From Gammaproteobacteria bacterium AqS3 (GTDB lineage: Bacteria > Pseudomonadota > Gammaproteobacteria > MEIF01 > AqS3): a stretch of DNA of 36,613 nucleotides. The notes beneath the pieces are model-generated. The model was not told the DNA's origin and ran no database searches. It was given only the letters and a program-made list of their open reading frames with translations. Made by a program: the position numbers and the translations under genes. The stretch is from the NCBI GenBank assembly GCA_001750645.1, contig MEIF01000021.1, positions 1 through 36,613 on the forward strand, given 5' to 3'. The number at the start of each line of letters is the position of its first letter. Positions within the stretch are counted from its first letter, which is position 1. Shown piece after piece: positions 1-7,610 of the stretch.

Positions 1-168
1 GCATTTGATTGGCGGCGATACAGACCAGTGTCCCAGCGGCCTCTGCCTATTGACGGGCATTTGATTGGCGGCGATACAGACCAGTGTCCCAGCGGCCTCT
101 GCCTATTGACGGGCATTTGATTGATGGCGATATAGCCCAGTGTCCCAGCGGCCTCTGCCTATTGACGG
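1..168. repeat. Three head-to-tail copies of a 56-bp repeat
   Basis: Copies lie at 1-56, 57-112 and 113-168, each beginning GCATTTGATTG and ending CTATTGACGG, with no spacer between them. Copies 1 and 2 are identical as read. Copy 3 differs at four positions. The array is cut by the left window edge, so the true copy number is unknown. The unit length is not a multiple of three, which argues against a coding repeat. The remaining 34 bases before the next gene (169-202) hold nothing I recognise. It could be a VNTR-type intergenic array or part of a larger repeat family. Confidence 0.93.
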
Positions 169-202
169 GGTTGTGATCGGGCTGGAATTTCCGCCGGCAG
201 CT

Positions 203-695
203 TCAGGAGCAGTTGGCCTCGTCGCTACACAGCTTGGGCCACTCGACCTCGGACTTGGCCAGGTAGCCGGGAACATCCTTGCTCCACTCGGCTTTGACAT
301 CGGCGTTGTAGTTCAGATAGAGCCGCCCCCTCGACGATGCTCCACTGCTCGGGATCGCCCCGCACTCCGTAGCCGCTGGAGACGCCGTAGGCGCAGTGAC
401 CTCCGTAAGCCGGGGCGTACTTGGCCGGCTCGGCCTCGAAGAGCTGCCGGTTTTCCTCCGAGGCGAACAGCCACTGCGCACCCCGATACTCCAAGCTGAA
501 CTCGCCAGAACCCTGCACCGCCTCGCCCTCGGTGAAGTAGGCCACTGCGTCATAGCCCTCTATCGCGGAGCCGCCCGGCTGGTCGAGATAGACCGGAGAG
601 ACATCGGTCATTTCACTCCACATCCAGCTGTAGGCCAGCGCCCCCGCGACCAAAAGGCCTGCCGCCGCACCACCGATTACCGCAATCCTGCGCAT
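203..695 (-). pseudogene. YHS-domain protein, frameshifted near its C-terminus
   Basis: The reading begins at ATG 695 or 701. A strong GGGAGGGG Shine-Dalgarno at 704-711 suits 695 better. An N-terminal hydrophobic segment (IGGAAAGLLVAGALAYSW) suggests a signal peptide or anchor, followed by a YHS domain (EGYDAVAYF, YGGHCAYGVSSGYGVRGDP, EQWSIVEG). After VEG the frame is lost. The expected continuation RLYLNYN...WSKDVPGYL...WPKLCSDEANCS is present in another frame and ends at the stop at 203. Removing one base from the C5 run at 326-330 (G5 on the coding strand) restores a protein of about 163 residues. As written, translation runs on out of frame to a stop at 225. YHS proteins of this class are small periplasmic, possibly metal-binding, proteins of unknown role. 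The lesion may be real decay or a homopolymer sequencing error; I cannot tell which. Confidence 0.85.
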
Positions 696-723
696 GTTCA
701 TATCCCCTCCCGAGGCGCGACCG

Positions 724-760
724 ATTATAGGGACTGCATAGGGACTGCGCTCCCTATAAT
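724..760. promoter_or_regulatory. Divergent promoter inside a 10-bp inverted repeat
   Basis: ATTATAGGGA (724-733) and TCCCTATAAT (751-760) are perfect inverted repeats. Each contains a consensus -10 TATAAT: 755-760 reads right towards the P450 at 786, and 729-724 reads left towards the YHS gene. Between them lies an 11-bp tandem repeat, ATAGGGACTGC, at 727-737 and 738-748. The two promoters are back to back, so each -35 region would overlap the other's -10 area. The role is inferred from sequence only. Confidence 0.7.
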
Positions 761-785
761 GCGGCGGCCCCGCAGGGAGACATCC

Positions 786-2021
786 ATGTCCGAGGACACC
801 CCGCCGCCGCTGGAGTTTTTGAACCCCTACAACGAGGAGTTCCAGCGCGACCCTGCCGCCATGCTGAGCCGCCTGCGCAATGCCACCCCGGTCGTGCGCT
901 CCGAGGACGCCGCATCGCTGGCGGTGCTGGGCGCCGAGCAGGTCAACGCCATCCTGCGCGATCCGGATCTCTGGGTCGACCCGCGCAAGGCGCGCCCCGA
1001 AACCATGCTCTCCCTGCTGGCGGCCCCGGAGGGCTCCGAGCCCTCGATGCTGTTCTCCGACGACCCCAGGCACCGGCGCCTCAAGACCCTGGTGTCGGCC
1101 TCCTTCACCCCGCGCGCCATCGAGCAGTGGCGCCCGCGCACGATCGAAATCGCCGCGCATCTGGCGGAGGATCTGCCCGGGGAATTCGACCTGATCGAGC
1201 GCTTTGCCGGCCCGCTGCCGACCTGGGTCATCGCCGAAATGCTGCAGGTCGACACCGACCGGCGCGACTGGTTCAAGCACTGCTCGGACGCCACCGCCTA
1301 CGCCTTCTTCAACCCGATGTGCAGCGATGAGGAGCGCGCCCTGGGCGAGGACTGCGGCCAGCAGCTGCGCGAGTACTTCACCGAGCAGATCGAGCTGCGC
1401 CGCAGCCGCCCGGTCGCAGACGGCGAGGGCGGGCTGATCGGTCAGATGATGGCGGCACAGAGCCAGGCCGGCGGGGAGGACGCCCTCAGCGACGAGGACA
1501 TCATCGGCCAGTGCTCCCTGCTGCTGATCGCGGGCAACATCACCACCACCGATCTGATCGGCAACGGCGTCGCCTCGCTGCTGCGGCACCCCGACCAGTG
1601 GGCCGAGCTCATCGAGCATCCCGAGCTGCTCCCCCAGGCGGTCGAGGAGCTGCTGCGCTACAACCCGCCGGTGCAGAGCTCCGGGCGCATCGCCTCCGAG
1701 GCCGGCGAGCTCGGCGGCTGCCCGTTCAGCCGCGGCGAGTCGTTTATGGTCTCGCTGCTCGGCGCCAACTTTGATCCGGCGGTCAACCCCGAGCCCGACC
1801 GGCTCGACATCCGCCGCGAGCGCCCGCGGCACTGGTCCTTCGGCGGCGGGCGGCATTTCTGCACCGGGGCGGCGCTGGCGCGCATGGAGGCACAGGAGGC
1901 GCTGCGCGTGCTCACCCAAAAATTTCCCGACCTGACGCTGGTCGAGGGCGGCTCTGAACTGCGCACCATGCCGGGCTTTCGCGGCTACACGCGGCTGTGC
2001 GTGCGCACCGGGCGGGCGTGA
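786..2021 (+). CDS. Cytochrome P450 (411 aa) with an unusual I-helix
   Basis: A soluble bacterial class-I-type P450 that would take electrons from a ferredoxin; no ferredoxin or reductase gene is in the window. The haem-binding loop FGGGRHFCTGAALAR is near the C-terminus with the axial cysteine at residue 359. The K-helix ExxR is EELLR. The oxygen-activation segment of the I-helix reads LLIAGNITTTDLIGNG: the threonines are kept, but the usual acidic residue just before them is isoleucine. ATG 786 follows a GGGAGA ribosome site and lies 25 nt after a TATAAT box. It overlaps the next gene by four bases (GTGA), so the SDR is translationally coupled and probably acts on the same substrate. The family is certain; the substrate is unknown. 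Confidence 0.95.
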   Translation: MSEDTPPPLEFLNPYNEEFQRDPAAMLSRLRNATPVVRSEDAASLAVLGAEQVNAILRDPDLWVDPRKARPETMLSLLAAPEGSEPSMLFSDDPRHRRLKTLVSASFTPRAIEQWRPRTIEIAAHLAEDLPGEFDLIERFAGPLPTWVIAEMLQVDTDRRDWFKHCSDATAYAFFNPMCSDEERALGEDCGQQLREYFTEQIELRRSRPVADGEGGLIGQMMAAQSQAGGEDALSDEDIIGQCSLLLIAGNITTTDLIGNGVASLLRHPDQWAELIEHPELLPQAVEELLRYNPPVQSSGRIASEAGELGGCPFSRGESFMVSLLGANFDPAVNPEPDRLDIRRERPRHWSFGGGRHFCTGAALARMEAQEALRVLTQKFPDLTLVEGGSELRTMPGFRGYTRLCVRTGRA

Positions 2022-2914
2022 ATCTCTCGGGCCGCTGGGCGGTGGTCACCGGCGCCGGCAACGGCATCGGCCGGGGCATCGTGCTGGCGCTGGCCGAGGC
2101 CGGCGCCTCCAGCGTCGCCGTCGACATCGACGAGGCCGGCCTCGCGCAGACCCGCAGCGAGGTCGAGGCCCTGGGTCACCGCATCGAGACCCGCGCGCTG
2201 GATCTCTGCCGGCCCGAGGCGCTGCAGGAATTGGCCGACGAGCTCTGCCCCGAGCGCGACATCGCCCTGCTGTGCAACAACGCCGGCGTCGGCGGCCTCG
2301 GCAAGCGGCTGCTGAAAACCACCGAGGCCGACATGCGCTGGATCATGGATGTCAACCTGTTTGCCCTCTGGCGCGGCTGCGCCGCCTTCGGGCGGCATTT
2401 CGCCGAGCGCACCGACGCCCCCGCCTGGATCGTCAACACCGGCTCGGAGCACAGCCTGGGGACGCCGCCCAACCTCTACAGCGGGATCTACACCGCCAGC
2501 AAGCACGCCGTGCTGGGGATGAGCGATGTGCTGCGGCGCGAGCTGCCCGAACACGTCGGCGTCAGCGTGCTCTGCCCCGGCCTGGTGCACTCCTCGATCT
2601 GGCGCAGCGCCGAGCGCCGTCCAACCGCGCACGGCGGCCCCGGCGAGGTGCGGGGCGGTCTGGCCGAGCGCGCCATGCAGGAGGGCGTCGAGCCGGTTGA
2701 GATCGGCCGGTGCGTGGTGCGCGGGGTCGAAAACGGCGAGTTCCTGATCGTCACGCACTCGCACTCGGTGGTCTACGCCGAGGAGCGCCACCGCGAAGTC
2801 GCCGCCGCCTTCGCCGATCAAGCCCCGCGAACCGAGGGCGATTTTGAGCGCTACGCCCCGCCCGCGGTGCTGAAGCGGCTGCTGGACGAGGAAGGCGGGG
2901 CCGAGCGGGAGTGA
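2018..2914 (+). CDS. Short-chain dehydrogenase/reductase (SDR family)
   Basis: An NAD(P)-dependent oxidoreductase of about 298 residues. The cofactor motif TGAGNGIG is at residues 11-18, NNAG follows in LCNNAGVGG, the catalytic serine is in VNTGSEHS, and the catalytic pair is Y158 and K162 in YTASK. I chose the GTG at 2018 because it overlaps the P450 stop as GTGA and places the Rossmann strand at the usual distance from the N-terminus. An in-frame ATG at 1997 would add seven residues inside the P450 gene. Coupling to the P450 suggests the enzyme oxidises the alcohol the P450 makes, or reduces a related ketone; this is inference. The C-terminal extension after the core (about residues 210-298) is typical of classical SDRs with longer substrate loops. 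Confidence 0.93.
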   Translation: MNLSGRWAVVTGAGNGIGRGIVLALAEAGASSVAVDIDEAGLAQTRSEVEALGHRIETRALDLCRPEALQELADELCPERDIALLCNNAGVGGLGKRLLKTTEADMRWIMDVNLFALWRGCAAFGRHFAERTDAPAWIVNTGSEHSLGTPPNLYSGIYTASKHAVLGMSDVLRRELPEHVGVSVLCPGLVHSSIWRSAERRPTAHGGPGEVRGGLAERAMQEGVEPVEIGRCVVRGVENGEFLIVTHSHSVVYAEERHREVAAAFADQAPRTEGDFERYAPPAVLKRLLDEEGGAERE

Positions 2915-3001
2915 ATCGATGGCAGGGAATGGCCGGACGCGCATCGCGGCAGATGATCGCCGCACCTGCGGTGCGCTCCCGATGCACGGCGGACTAATCC
3001 C

Positions 3002-3814
3002 TTGAGCGCCCGGCCCGATGATGCGCTGCTGCACGAGCAAGTCCCGAAGATGCTCGCCCACGCCGGGGCCATCGCGCTGAGGTTCTACCGCAGCGGCAAC
3101 CTGGATCTGCACAACAAGGAAGAGGACCCGGCGCTGGATTACGACCCGGTGACCGCCGCCGACATTGATATCGAGCAGTACATCCGCGGTGCGCTGGCCG
3201 AGCTGACGCCGCACTACGGGTTCAGCGGCGAGGAGAGCGGGGGCGAGATCAGCCCGGGCTACTGCTGGATACTCGATCCGATCGACGGGACGCGCTCGTT
3301 TGTCGCCGGCGTTCCGGTCTGGGGCACCCTGCTGGGGCTGCTGCTGGACGGCGCCCCCCAGTTCGGCTGGTGCCTGCAGCCCTTCACCGATGAGCTCTAC
3401 TACGGAGACGGAACCGTGAGCACCCTGAGGCATTCCGGGACGACCCGCACGCTGCGGGTCAGCGGCGAGGGGCGGCTCGAGCGCGCCTGCATGGCGTCGA
3501 CCTATCCGCAGGGGCTGGACGCCTTCTGCGGCGGGGCCGAGGGCGACTGGGCGCGGCTCGACCAGGCGGTGCGGATCAACCGCTTCGGCACCGACTGCTA
3601 CGGCTACTGCATGGTGGCCTGCGGCCAGCTCGACATTCAGATTGACGGCAACCTCAAGCCCTTTGACATTCTGCCGCTGGCGCCGATCGTGCGCGGGGCG
3701 GGCGGGGTGCTGACCGACCGCTTCGGCAATGAGGAGCTGAACCACCACACCGCCATTGCCGCGGCATCGCCGCAGCTGCACGAGGCGGTGCTGCATTTCC
3801 TGGACTCGGCATGA
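3002..3814 (+). CDS. Inositol monophosphatase family, HisN-like phosphatase
   Basis: A Mg-dependent phosphomonoesterase of 270 residues. Metal-site motifs are visible: EESGGE near residue 77, DPIDGTRSF starting at D92, and a C-terminal KPFDILPLAPIVRGAGG that resembles the proteobacterial histidinol-phosphatase (HisN) branch more than the WDxAA form of true inositol monophosphatases. The start is the TTG at 3002, which gives a full N-terminal helix. The only in-frame ATG nearby (3050) would remove most of it. No good ribosome site is seen before either. The stop overlaps the ispB start as ATGA, so the two genes form a tight pair. The substrate could be histidinol phosphate, a sugar phosphate or inositol phosphate; I am confident only of the family. 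Confidence 0.88.
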   Translation: MSARPDDALLHEQVPKMLAHAGAIALRFYRSGNLDLHNKEEDPALDYDPVTAADIDIEQYIRGALAELTPHYGFSGEESGGEISPGYCWILDPIDGTRSFVAGVPVWGTLLGLLLDGAPQFGWCLQPFTDELYYGDGTVSTLRHSGTTRTLRVSGEGRLERACMASTYPQGLDAFCGGAEGDWARLDQAVRINRFGTDCYGYCMVACGQLDIQIDGNLKPFDILPLAPIVRGAGGVLTDRFGNEELNHHTAIAAASPQLHEAVLHFLDSA

Positions 3815-4839
3815 CCGCCGCCGGCGCCGACCTCAGCATCGAGGCCATCTCCGCAGCCGTGGCCGAACCCATGCGCGCCCTGGAAGCCGCCCTGATGCGG
3901 GAGATGACCCCGGACATCCCGCAGGCGGCCGACCTGGGGGTCTACCTCAACGCCCACCCCGGCAAGCGCCTGCGCCCGCTGTGCGCGCTGCTGGCCGGCG
4001 GCGCCTGCGGCGCCGATCCGAACGGGGAGGGGCAGATTCAGCTGGCCTGCGCGGTCGAGCTGCTGCACACGGCGACGCTGCTGCACGACGACGTCGTCGA
4101 CGACGCCGGACTGCGCCGCGGGGTCGCAACCGCCAACGCAATCTGGAGCAACGCCCACAGCGTGCTGCTGGGCGACTACCTCTACTCGCGCGCGTTCTTC
4201 ATGATGGCGCAGATCGGCGACATCAGTCTGTTCGAGCTGTTTTCCCGCGCCACCCACCGCATCGCCAGCGGAGAGCTGCACCAGCTGCTCAACGTCAACA
4301 ACTCGACCCTCGGCGAGGACGAATACCGCAGCATCGTCCGCAAAAAGACCGGCGAGCTGTTTGCCGCATCCTGCACCGGCGGCGCCCTGATCGCCAGGGC
4401 GGACGCCGAGACCCGCAGGCGCCTGGGCGACTACGGAATGGCCATCGGCGAGGCCTTTCAGATCATCGACGACCTGCTCGACTACGTCGGCGACGCCGAC
4501 AAGACCGGCAAAAATATCGGCGCCGATCTGCGCGAGGGCAAGTTCACGCTGCCGCTGATCCGGGCGCTGCAGCAGGGCGGCGACGCGCTCGAAAAACTGC
4601 TGCTGGACGGGCTGAGGCTGCGGCAGTCGACGCAGCAGCAGGACGGCGGCGGGGACGATTCCGGGCATCTCAGGGCCGTGATCGAAGCCGTGCATTCGAC
4701 TGACGCACTTGAGTACACCCAAAATGCCGCCCGCCGGCTGGCTGAGGAGGCAGTCGGGCACCTGGCCCCGCTGCCCGGCGGCATCCACAAGGATGCCCTG
4801 CAGCGGCTGGCGCAGTTCGCCGTGATGCGGGATTTCTGA
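3811..4839 (+). CDS. ispB: Long-chain polyprenyl diphosphate synthase (octaprenyl type)
   Basis: Condenses isopentenyl diphosphate units onto an allylic starter to build the ubiquinone side chain. It has 342 residues, slightly longer than E. coli IspB. Motifs in order: HPGKRLRP for the diphosphate site, the first Asp-rich motif in LLHDDVVDD (D93, D94, D97), and the second in FQIIDDLLDY (D220, D221, D224), followed by KTGKNIGADLREGKFTLPL. These features mark the trans-prenyltransferase family and the IspB branch. The ATG overlaps the phosphatase stop by four bases. It has no promoter of its own that I can see and is likely co-transcribed from upstream. Tail length cannot be fixed from sequence alone. 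Other quinone genes in the window are ubiK and ubiH. Confidence 0.93.
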   Translation: MTAAGADLSIEAISAAVAEPMRALEAALMREMTPDIPQAADLGVYLNAHPGKRLRPLCALLAGGACGADPNGEGQIQLACAVELLHTATLLHDDVVDDAGLRRGVATANAIWSNAHSVLLGDYLYSRAFFMMAQIGDISLFELFSRATHRIASGELHQLLNVNNSTLGEDEYRSIVRKKTGELFAASCTGGALIARADAETRRRLGDYGMAIGEAFQIIDDLLDYVGDADKTGKNIGADLREGKFTLPLIRALQQGGDALEKLLLDGLRLRQSTQQQDGGGDDSGHLRAVIEAVHSTDALEYTQNAARRLAEEAVGHLAPLPGGIHKDALQRLAQFAVMRDF

Positions 4840-4858
4840 CCCCGCCCCGCATTCGTGC

Positions 4859-4886
4859 TATAAACGCCCCGAGCCGCCGGAGGGTG
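4859..4886 (+). promoter_or_regulatory. -10 box and ribosome site of the second P450
   Basis: TATAAA at 4859-4864 is followed by the GC-rich start ACGCCCC. A GGAGGGTG Shine-Dalgarno at 4879-4886 lies about 8 nt before ATG 4895. The leader would be about 25 nt long. No clear -35 is seen; that region lies in the ispB 3' end. Confidence 0.55.
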
Positions 4887-4894
4887 AAGCAAAA

Positions 4895-6241
4895 ATGATC
4901 GGACTCATCAGCGATGCAGTGACGCAAAGGGGCAATGTCGAGCCGGTATACGGCCAGGCGTGCGCGGGGACGCCGCCGGTCAATCTGCTGGATCTGGATC
5001 TGTTCCGACAGGGCCCGCCCTTTGCGGCCTTCGCCCAGATGCGCTCGGCATCACCGCTGATGTGGCACCACGGCTCCGAGGAGCGCATGGACGCCTCCGG
5101 TTTCTGGGCCGTCACCGGCTATGACGCCGTAACCGAAATCTCGCGCAACACCGAGATCTTTTCCTCGCAGAGGGGCGGCATCCACATCCTGCTGGCGCCG
5201 CCGGGGACGGAAAACCCCATGCCGGCGCTGCTCGACGCCTCGCTGAACAACATGATCTGCATGGACGGCGACATCCACTCCAGCCTGCGCAGGGAGCACG
5301 CCCCGTTCTTCACGCCCGAGGCGGTGACCGAGCTCAAGCTCAAGGTCGACGCCGAAATCGACCGGCTGCTCGATGAGATGGAAGCCGCCGGACCCGAGGT
5401 CGACTTCGTCGAAATGTTCTCCTCGCAGCTGCCGCTGTTCACGCTGTCCGAGATCCTCGGCATCCCGGCCGAGGACCGGCACAAGCTGGTGCGCTGGATG
5501 CACTACCTGGAGATCGTCTCCTACGTCACCACCGCCGGGCTCGACTCGGTCGATGTGACCATCGACGAGGCCTTCATCCAGGCGACCCAGGAAAACCTGG
5601 CGGAGATGTTCGAGTACGGCCAGAAAACCCTGCACAGCCGGCGCGAGAACTCCGCCGGGGACCTGCTCAGCGCCATCGCCTGGGCCGAGCTGCAGGACAG
5701 CCTGCTGAGCGACAACTACCTCAACGGCTCCTGGCTGCTGATCGTCTTCGCCGGCAACGACACCACCCGCAACACCCTCAGCGGAACGCTCGACCTGCTG
5801 ACCCGGCACCCCGGGCAGCGCGCCCGGCTCACGGCCGATCTGGAGGGCACCCTCGACGGGATGGTCGATGAATCGCTGCGCTACATCTCGCCGGTGCAGC
5901 ACATGCGCCGCACCGCGACGCGCGACGCCGAGGTCGCCGGCCAAAGGATCGCCGAGGGCGAAAAGGTGGTGATGTGGTACGCCGCCGCCAACCGCGACCC
6001 GGCGGTGTTCAAGAACCCCGAGCAGTGGGACATCACCCGCGGCAATGCCGACAAGCACGTGGCCTTCGGCTTCGGCCGCCACAAGTGCATCGGGCACCGG
6101 GTGGCGCGCATGCAGCTGCAGAGCGCCTATCGCAAAATCCTGCGGCGCTTCCCCAACATAGAAATCTGCGGGGAGATGGACATCGCCCCCAACAACTTCG
6201 TCTACGCCATCAGAAAACTGCCGGTGCGGCTCAACGCCTGA
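4895..6241 (+). CDS. Cytochrome P450 (448 aa), canonical active site
   Basis: A second soluble P450, clearly different from the one at 786. The haem loop is FGFGRHKCIGHRVAR with the axial cysteine at residue 398. The I-helix is IVFAGNDTTRNT with both the acid and the threonine. ExxR is ESLRY. The N-terminal half has FSSQRGGIHI and a DGDIHSSLRR segment that corresponds to the common D-P-P-x-H-x-x-x-R C-helix region. The overall look is that of bacterial P450s acting on hydrophobic molecules such as terpenes, alkanes or steroids, but I cannot assign a CYP family without a search. It has its own promoter and ribosome site, so it is transcribed separately from hisN-like/ispB. Its presence 3 kb from another P450-SDR pair suggests a small oxidative gene neighbourhood. 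Confidence 0.95.
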   Translation: MIGLISDAVTQRGNVEPVYGQACAGTPPVNLLDLDLFRQGPPFAAFAQMRSASPLMWHHGSEERMDASGFWAVTGYDAVTEISRNTEIFSSQRGGIHILLAPPGTENPMPALLDASLNNMICMDGDIHSSLRREHAPFFTPEAVTELKLKVDAEIDRLLDEMEAAGPEVDFVEMFSSQLPLFTLSEILGIPAEDRHKLVRWMHYLEIVSYVTTAGLDSVDVTIDEAFIQATQENLAEMFEYGQKTLHSRRENSAGDLLSAIAWAELQDSLLSDNYLNGSWLLIVFAGNDTTRNTLSGTLDLLTRHPGQRARLTADLEGTLDGMVDESLRYISPVQHMRRTATRDAEVAGQRIAEGEKVVMWYAAANRDPAVFKNPEQWDITRGNADKHVAFGFGRHKCIGHRVARMQLQSAYRKILRRFPNIEICGEMDIAPNNFVYAIRKLPVRLNA

Positions 6242-6274
6242 GCACAGCCGACCGGACCATCCGGGTGCGGTGTC

Positions 6275-6309
6275 TATAATCCCGCCCGCCGGAGCTCCGA
6301 AATCGAGGA
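6275..6309 (+). promoter_or_regulatory. -10 box and ribosome site for the MDR-ubiK operon
   Basis: TATAAT at 6275-6280 is followed by CCCGCCCGCC, the recurring initial sequence of this genome. GAGGA at 6305-6309 lies 6 nt before ATG 6316. There is no matching -35. Confidence 0.65.
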
Positions 6310-6315
6310 CATGCC

Positions 6316-7329
6316 ATGGCCACCCATCTTGAGATTCACGTCAGAGAAATTCCAAAGGGAACTCTGAGCCGGGAACATTTTTCCGAGCAGCAGGTTGAGA
6401 CCCCCGCCCCGGGACCCGGCGAGGTTCTGGTGCGCACCCTGTGGCTGTCGATCGACGCCGCCAACCGCGCCTGGATGCAGGGGGCGACCTACCGGGAGGC
6501 CGTGACCGCCGGCAATTTCATGCACGGCTACGCCCTGGGCGAGGTCGCCGCCGTCGGGGACGGGACAGCCGGGCACCAGGTCGGCGACTACGTCATGGGC
6601 GAGCTGGGCTGGCGCGAGTTCGCCGTCATGCGCGCCGACCGGCTGATCCCGGTCGGTGCGGCGCGCCCGCTGTCGCACCACCTGTCGGTGCTGGGCATTG
6701 CCGGACAGACCGCCTACATGGGGCTGTACTCCCAGGGTCAGCCCACGGGCGACGGACAGGTCATGGTGGTGTCGGCCGCCGCCGGCTCGGTCGGCTACAT
6801 CGCCGGGCAGATCGGCAAGATCCACGGCTGCCGCGTGGTCGGCATCGCCGGCGGACCCGAGAAATGCGACTGGCTCACCGGCGAAATGGGCTTTGACGCC
6901 GCGGTGGACTACAAGGCGGGCAACCTCTACAAGGACCTCGCCGCAGCCTGCCCCGAGGGCGTCGACCTCTACTTTGACAATGTCGGCGGCCCGACGCTTG
7001 AGACGGTGCTGTTCCAGATGCGCAACTTCGGCCACATCACCTGCTGCGGTGCGGTGTCGCAGTACGACACCGACAGCCCGGCGGGCGTGCGGGGCATCCC
7101 CGGACTGCTCGTGGTCAAGCGCCTGACCATGCGGGGCTTCGTCTACATGGACCACGCCGCCGAACTCAACGACCGCTCGATCGCCGACCTGAGTTCGTGG
7201 ATCGCCTCGGGGCAGCTGAAGGTCGTCGAGGATGTCGTCGAGGGGCTCACCAGCGCACCGGACGGGCTGATCGGCCTGCTGGCCGGCAACAACCGCGGCA
7301 AGCGGCTGGTGCGCGTCGGCAGCGAGTAG
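6316..7329 (+). CDS. NADP-dependent zinc-free MDR oxidoreductase (CurA/PTGR-like)
   Basis: A medium-chain reductase of 337 residues that would reduce the C=C bond of enones or act as a quinone-type reductase using NADPH. The N-terminal part (PAPGPGEVLVRTLWLSIDAANR) and the absence of zinc-ligand cysteines place it with prostaglandin reductase and curcumin reductase CurA. The Rossmann glycine motif is AAAGSVGYIAGQIGK, followed by AGGPEKCDWL and the conserved LYFDNVGG. It is first in an operon with ubiK (11-base gap) and the DUF1223 gene. The link with ubiK may be only co-expression. Substrate unknown. Confidence 0.92.
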   Translation: MATHLEIHVREIPKGTLSREHFSEQQVETPAPGPGEVLVRTLWLSIDAANRAWMQGATYREAVTAGNFMHGYALGEVAAVGDGTAGHQVGDYVMGELGWREFAVMRADRLIPVGAARPLSHHLSVLGIAGQTAYMGLYSQGQPTGDGQVMVVSAAAGSVGYIAGQIGKIHGCRVVGIAGGPEKCDWLTGEMGFDAAVDYKAGNLYKDLAAACPEGVDLYFDNVGGPTLETVLFQMRNFGHITCCGAVSQYDTDSPAGVRGIPGLLVVKRLTMRGFVYMDHAAELNDRSIADLSSWIASGQLKVVEDVVEGLTSAPDGLIGLLAGNNRGKRLVRVGSE

Positions 7330-7340
7330 CCGATTTGACG

Positions 7341-7610
7341 ATGCGCGTCGAACTGGAAGACATCCTCTCCGACATCGTCCTCGACGTGCGCGAATTCCTG
7401 GCACAGAAGCGGCAGGAGGGGCTGCCGGCCGAGTCGCCCGAGGCCGTGCGCGAAATGCTGCAGCTGGCCCTGGGCAAGCTCGACCTGGTCACCCGGCAGG
7501 AATTCGAGGCCCAGCAGCGTCTGCTCGAGGACGCCGTCGCCCGGCTTGAGGCGCTGCAGAGGCGCCTGGATGATGAATCCGGCGGTGAGCATGTCCCTGG
7601 GAACGATTAG
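7341..7610 (+). CDS. ubiK: Ubiquinone biosynthesis accessory factor UbiK
   Basis: A small helical protein of 89 residues of the BMFP/YqiC family. UbiK helps the soluble UbiJ-centred complex make ubiquinone and can interact with membranes. The C-terminal half carries the signature LGKLDLVTRQEFEAQ followed by a coiled coil (LLEDAVARLEALQRRLDDE), and the N-terminus has an amphipathic helix (LEDILSDIVLDVREFL). I start at ATG 7341, which matches the family start. It sits just after the MDR stop, and no separate promoter is visible. The end overlaps the DUF1223 gene by about 40 bases in another frame. UbiJ and UbiB are not in the window. Confidence 0.9.
   Translation: MRVELEDILSDIVLDVREFLAQKRQEGLPAESPEAVREMLQLALGKLDLVTRQEFEAQQRLLEDAVARLEALQRRLDDESGGEHVPGND

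Noticed and set aside
1-168. Possible CRISPR array
   Set aside because: The copies are contiguous with no spacers, and the unit is too long.
225-1919. Long open frame on the minus strand across the first P450
   Set aside because: Apart from the YHS part it is antisense to a clear P450, with low-complexity Ala/Gly/Arg translation caused by GC-rich third positions.
2961-2975. CGCACC-TGC-GGTGCG hairpin as a terminator after the SDR
   Set aside because: A perfect 6-bp stem, but short and with no T-run. It may be chance in GC-rich DNA.
1985-3796. 603-codon open frame on the minus strand
   Set aside because: Antisense to the SDR and phosphatase genes, with no domain motifs and composition typical of shadow frames.
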